A DNA stretch of 23,035 bases from Synergistaceae bacterium UBA1358. Lineage in GTDB: Bacteria; Synergistota; Synergistia; Synergistales; Synergistaceae. The stretch is taken from assembly GCA_002306075.1 (NCBI GenBank), contig DBRW01000055.1, positions 2,780-25,814 of the forward strand, read 5' to 3'. The notes below the pieces were generated by a model. That model saw only the letters and a list, made by a program, of their open reading frames with translations. It ran no database searches and was not told where the DNA came from. Shown here one piece after another: positions 21,575 to 23,035 of this stretch. Within the stretch, counting starts at the first letter, position 1, and the number at the start of each line of letters is the position of its first letter. Both the position numbers and the translations under genes were made by a program.

Positions 21575-23035
21575 TCTCTCCCTTGATACGGACGTCCCTC
21601 TGGGGGAAGGGGATCTCTATCTTCGCACTGTTGAAGGCCGCGAGTATCCTCTGCCGGATGGAGCTCTTTACGTCCCTTTCAAGGTTTTCCTTGATGTCGA
21701 CGAAGAACTGCGCGGTCAGTTCAAGGGCGCTATCCCCGAAATCCTCCAGGAGTATCTTGTATGGGGGTGACTTTAGCACGTTCCTGTCCTTGCTCAGGAT
21801 ATCCCTCATTATGCACATCGCCTTTTCGACGTCCGTTTCGTAGGCGACTGAGATCTTTACCTCTGTCCTTGTGAAGGAGTTGTTGAGGGTCAGGTTGACT
21901 ATCGCTCCTTCCAGGACCTTGCTGTTCGGGATTATCAGGTGATTGCTCTGCTCACATTTTACGACGGTGTTCTGAAGCGTGATCTCCTCTACGATGCCTC
22001 TTTTATCGGCTATTATGACTTCGTCGCCGATCCGGACCTTTTTCTGGAAGAGGAGTATCATCCCGCTGAATATGTCCCCGGTGTATTTCTGTGCCCCGAA
22101 TCCGACTGCGATCGCCACCGCACCTCCGAGGAATGCGAAGGCCGTGAGAGGGATGTGCAAACTCCACAGACCGAAGAAAGTTGAAATGATGACGCCCGTG
22201 TAGTAGATGAACTTCTGGATGAGGAGGCTGCTGTGCCTGCTCATGCTCAGTCCGTCAGCGGTCCTCTTTCTGAAAATGTATGCAAGGTATCGGGTGAGCA
22301 GGATGCCTGCAAGAAAGATCAGAAGAGCGAAGGAGAACTTGCCTACGGTTATAGGGTATTCGCCGACGTGCCAGAGCTCAGTCTCCCTGAACCTTGAAAT
22401 ACCGCTGCCCCAGAGGAAGCCGAGTTTCTCTTCGCTGTTGTGAGCTCCGGTTATGCGCAGTGTCTCTTTACGGAGGTCCGTGTACTGGCTCCTGATCGTC
22501 CCCAGCTCTACAAGATAGGAGAGATATCTTTTCTTCCTTGCCGACAGGTTCTCAAGGAAACGGTCCCTGATCTGATCGTCCTGCTCCGTCATCAGCGGGT
22601 TCCCGCTGATGAACCTCCTGCTTACAGCCTGTTCTGTCTCCCTGATGGTCTGGATCGAATCGACGCATAGGGTAATGTTGGCGTTTATGTCATCAATAAA
22701 ATCATTTGTCCTTGAGAGGATGAATTTCTGCCTTCCGACGTCGAGGTTTCCTTCTATCAGGTCCTGCATTCCCCTCCATACAGACCTGAGCGATGTAAGC
22801 TTCTCAATGACCTCCAGGATCATCAGGATCTCGTCCCTTATGAGCTGCTGCTCGTTCGAGATCCAGAACCTCGCAAATGAGGTGAGGTCGCTCTCTTCGT
22901 CTACGAACTCGTTTGCGGGGTCGGATTTCTTTTCAAGCAGGATTATGGTTTCGTAAAGGGCTCCCGTCTTCTGTAAAACAATGGAATTGAGAAGTGCGAA
23001 ATCTTCGCTGCTGAACTTTATGTTCTGCCTGATGT
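21540..23035 (-). CDS. MscS family mechanosensitive ion channel (5' end outside window)
   Basis: The frame has no stop from 21540 to the right edge, so the gene is partial at its N-terminus; about 498 codons are visible. The first ~250 visible residues are charged and helical (coiled-coil-like), resembling the large periplasmic or sensor region of MscK/MscM-type channels, not compact MscS. Membrane helices follow, ending in the pore helix GGAVAIAVGFGAQKYTGDIFSG. The MscS beta domain (RIGDEVIIADKRGIVEEI, then NHLIIPNSKVLEG) and the C-terminal alpha/beta domain close the protein. It protects against hypo-osmotic shock. The apparent ATG at 22823 is internal, because coding sequence continues upstream of it. 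Confidence 0.92.
   Translation of the reverse strand, partial: IRQNIKFSSEDFALLNSIVLQKTGALYETIILLEKKSDPANEFVDEESDLTSFARFWISNEQQLIRDEILMILEVIEKLTSLRSVWRGMQDLIEGNLDVGRQKFILSRTNDFIDDINANITLCVDSIQTIRETEQAVSRRFISGNPLMTEQDDQIRDRFLENLSARKKRYLSYLVELGTIRSQYTDLRKETLRITGAHNSEEKLGFLWGSGISRFRETELWHVGEYPITVGKFSFALLIFLAGILLTRYLAYIFRKRTADGLSMSRHSSLLIQKFIYYTGVIISTFFGLWSLHIPLTAFAFLGGAVAIAVGFGAQKYTGDIFSGMILLFQKKVRIGDEVIIADKRGIVEEITLQNTVVKCEQSNHLIIPNSKVLEGAIVNLTLNNSFTRTEVKISVAYETDVEKAMCIMRDILSKDRNVLKSPPYKILLEDFGDSALELTAQFFVDIKENLERDVKSSIRQRILAAFNSAKIEIPFPQRDVRIKGEIRETEEKQPPR

Overview
The window looks like chromosomal DNA of an anaerobic, amino-acid- or purine-fermenting bacterium. The gene set fits a member of the Synergistota (Cloacibacillus/Synergistes-like): MATE efflux, an SsnA/hydantoinase/xanthine-dehydrogenase set, a bacterial CofE-like ligase and a Na+ symporter with a tiny accessory protein. 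This assignment is an inference from gene content and codon style, not from a marker gene. No phage, integrase, IS transposase or CRISPR is visible.

Layout. (1) 178-2125, minus strand: a complete transcription unit. It has a consensus promoter (2097-2125), a 36-codon leader ORF with six Tyr codons in nine, an intrinsic terminator (1870-1909), a 31-aa single-TM protein, a sodium:solute symporter (245-1714), and a final terminator (178-211). It reads as translation-mediated transcription attenuation that senses tyrosyl-tRNA, and is the most striking object here. (2) 2045-2789: a gene-poor stretch with a truncated copy of a palindromic repeat and several small hairpins. (3) 2790-4695, plus strand: a CofE/F420-ligase-like protein overlapping an acyl-ACP thioesterase. 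(4) 4712-8004, minus strand: two tandem MATE exporters and a nitroreductase. (5) 8108-10403, plus strand: a third MATE exporter, a MarR regulator and a glyoxalase-like VOC protein, with a candidate MarR operator over the promoter. (6) 10402-10657: two inverted ~125-bp MITE-like palindromes, followed by tRNA-Asn (minus strand) with its own promoter and terminator. (7) 10922-19416: a purine/hydantoin catabolism locus containing a dihydropyrimidinase/hydantoinase, SsnA, RidA, an unusual ATZ/TRZ-type amidohydrolase, the xanthine-dehydrogenase molybdopterin subunit, and a fused [2Fe-2S]-FAD subunit. (8) 19471-23035: an alpha/beta hydrolase whose catalytic His is replaced by Gln, a HAD phosphatase, and the 3' part of an MscS-type channel that runs off the right edge.

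How the genes may work together. Region 7 resembles part of the enterobacterial/gut-anaerobe ssnA-hyuA-xdhD purine (urate) catabolic cluster, here without ygeW/X/Y/ygfK in view but with RidA and an extra deaminase-like hydrolase. Hydroxylation of a purine or related heterocycle by the Mo enzyme, followed by hydrolytic deamination and ring opening, is the natural reading. Regions 4 and 5 are a detoxification block (efflux, nitroreductase, VOC enzyme). All functional assignments rest on motifs read by eye; no database search was run.
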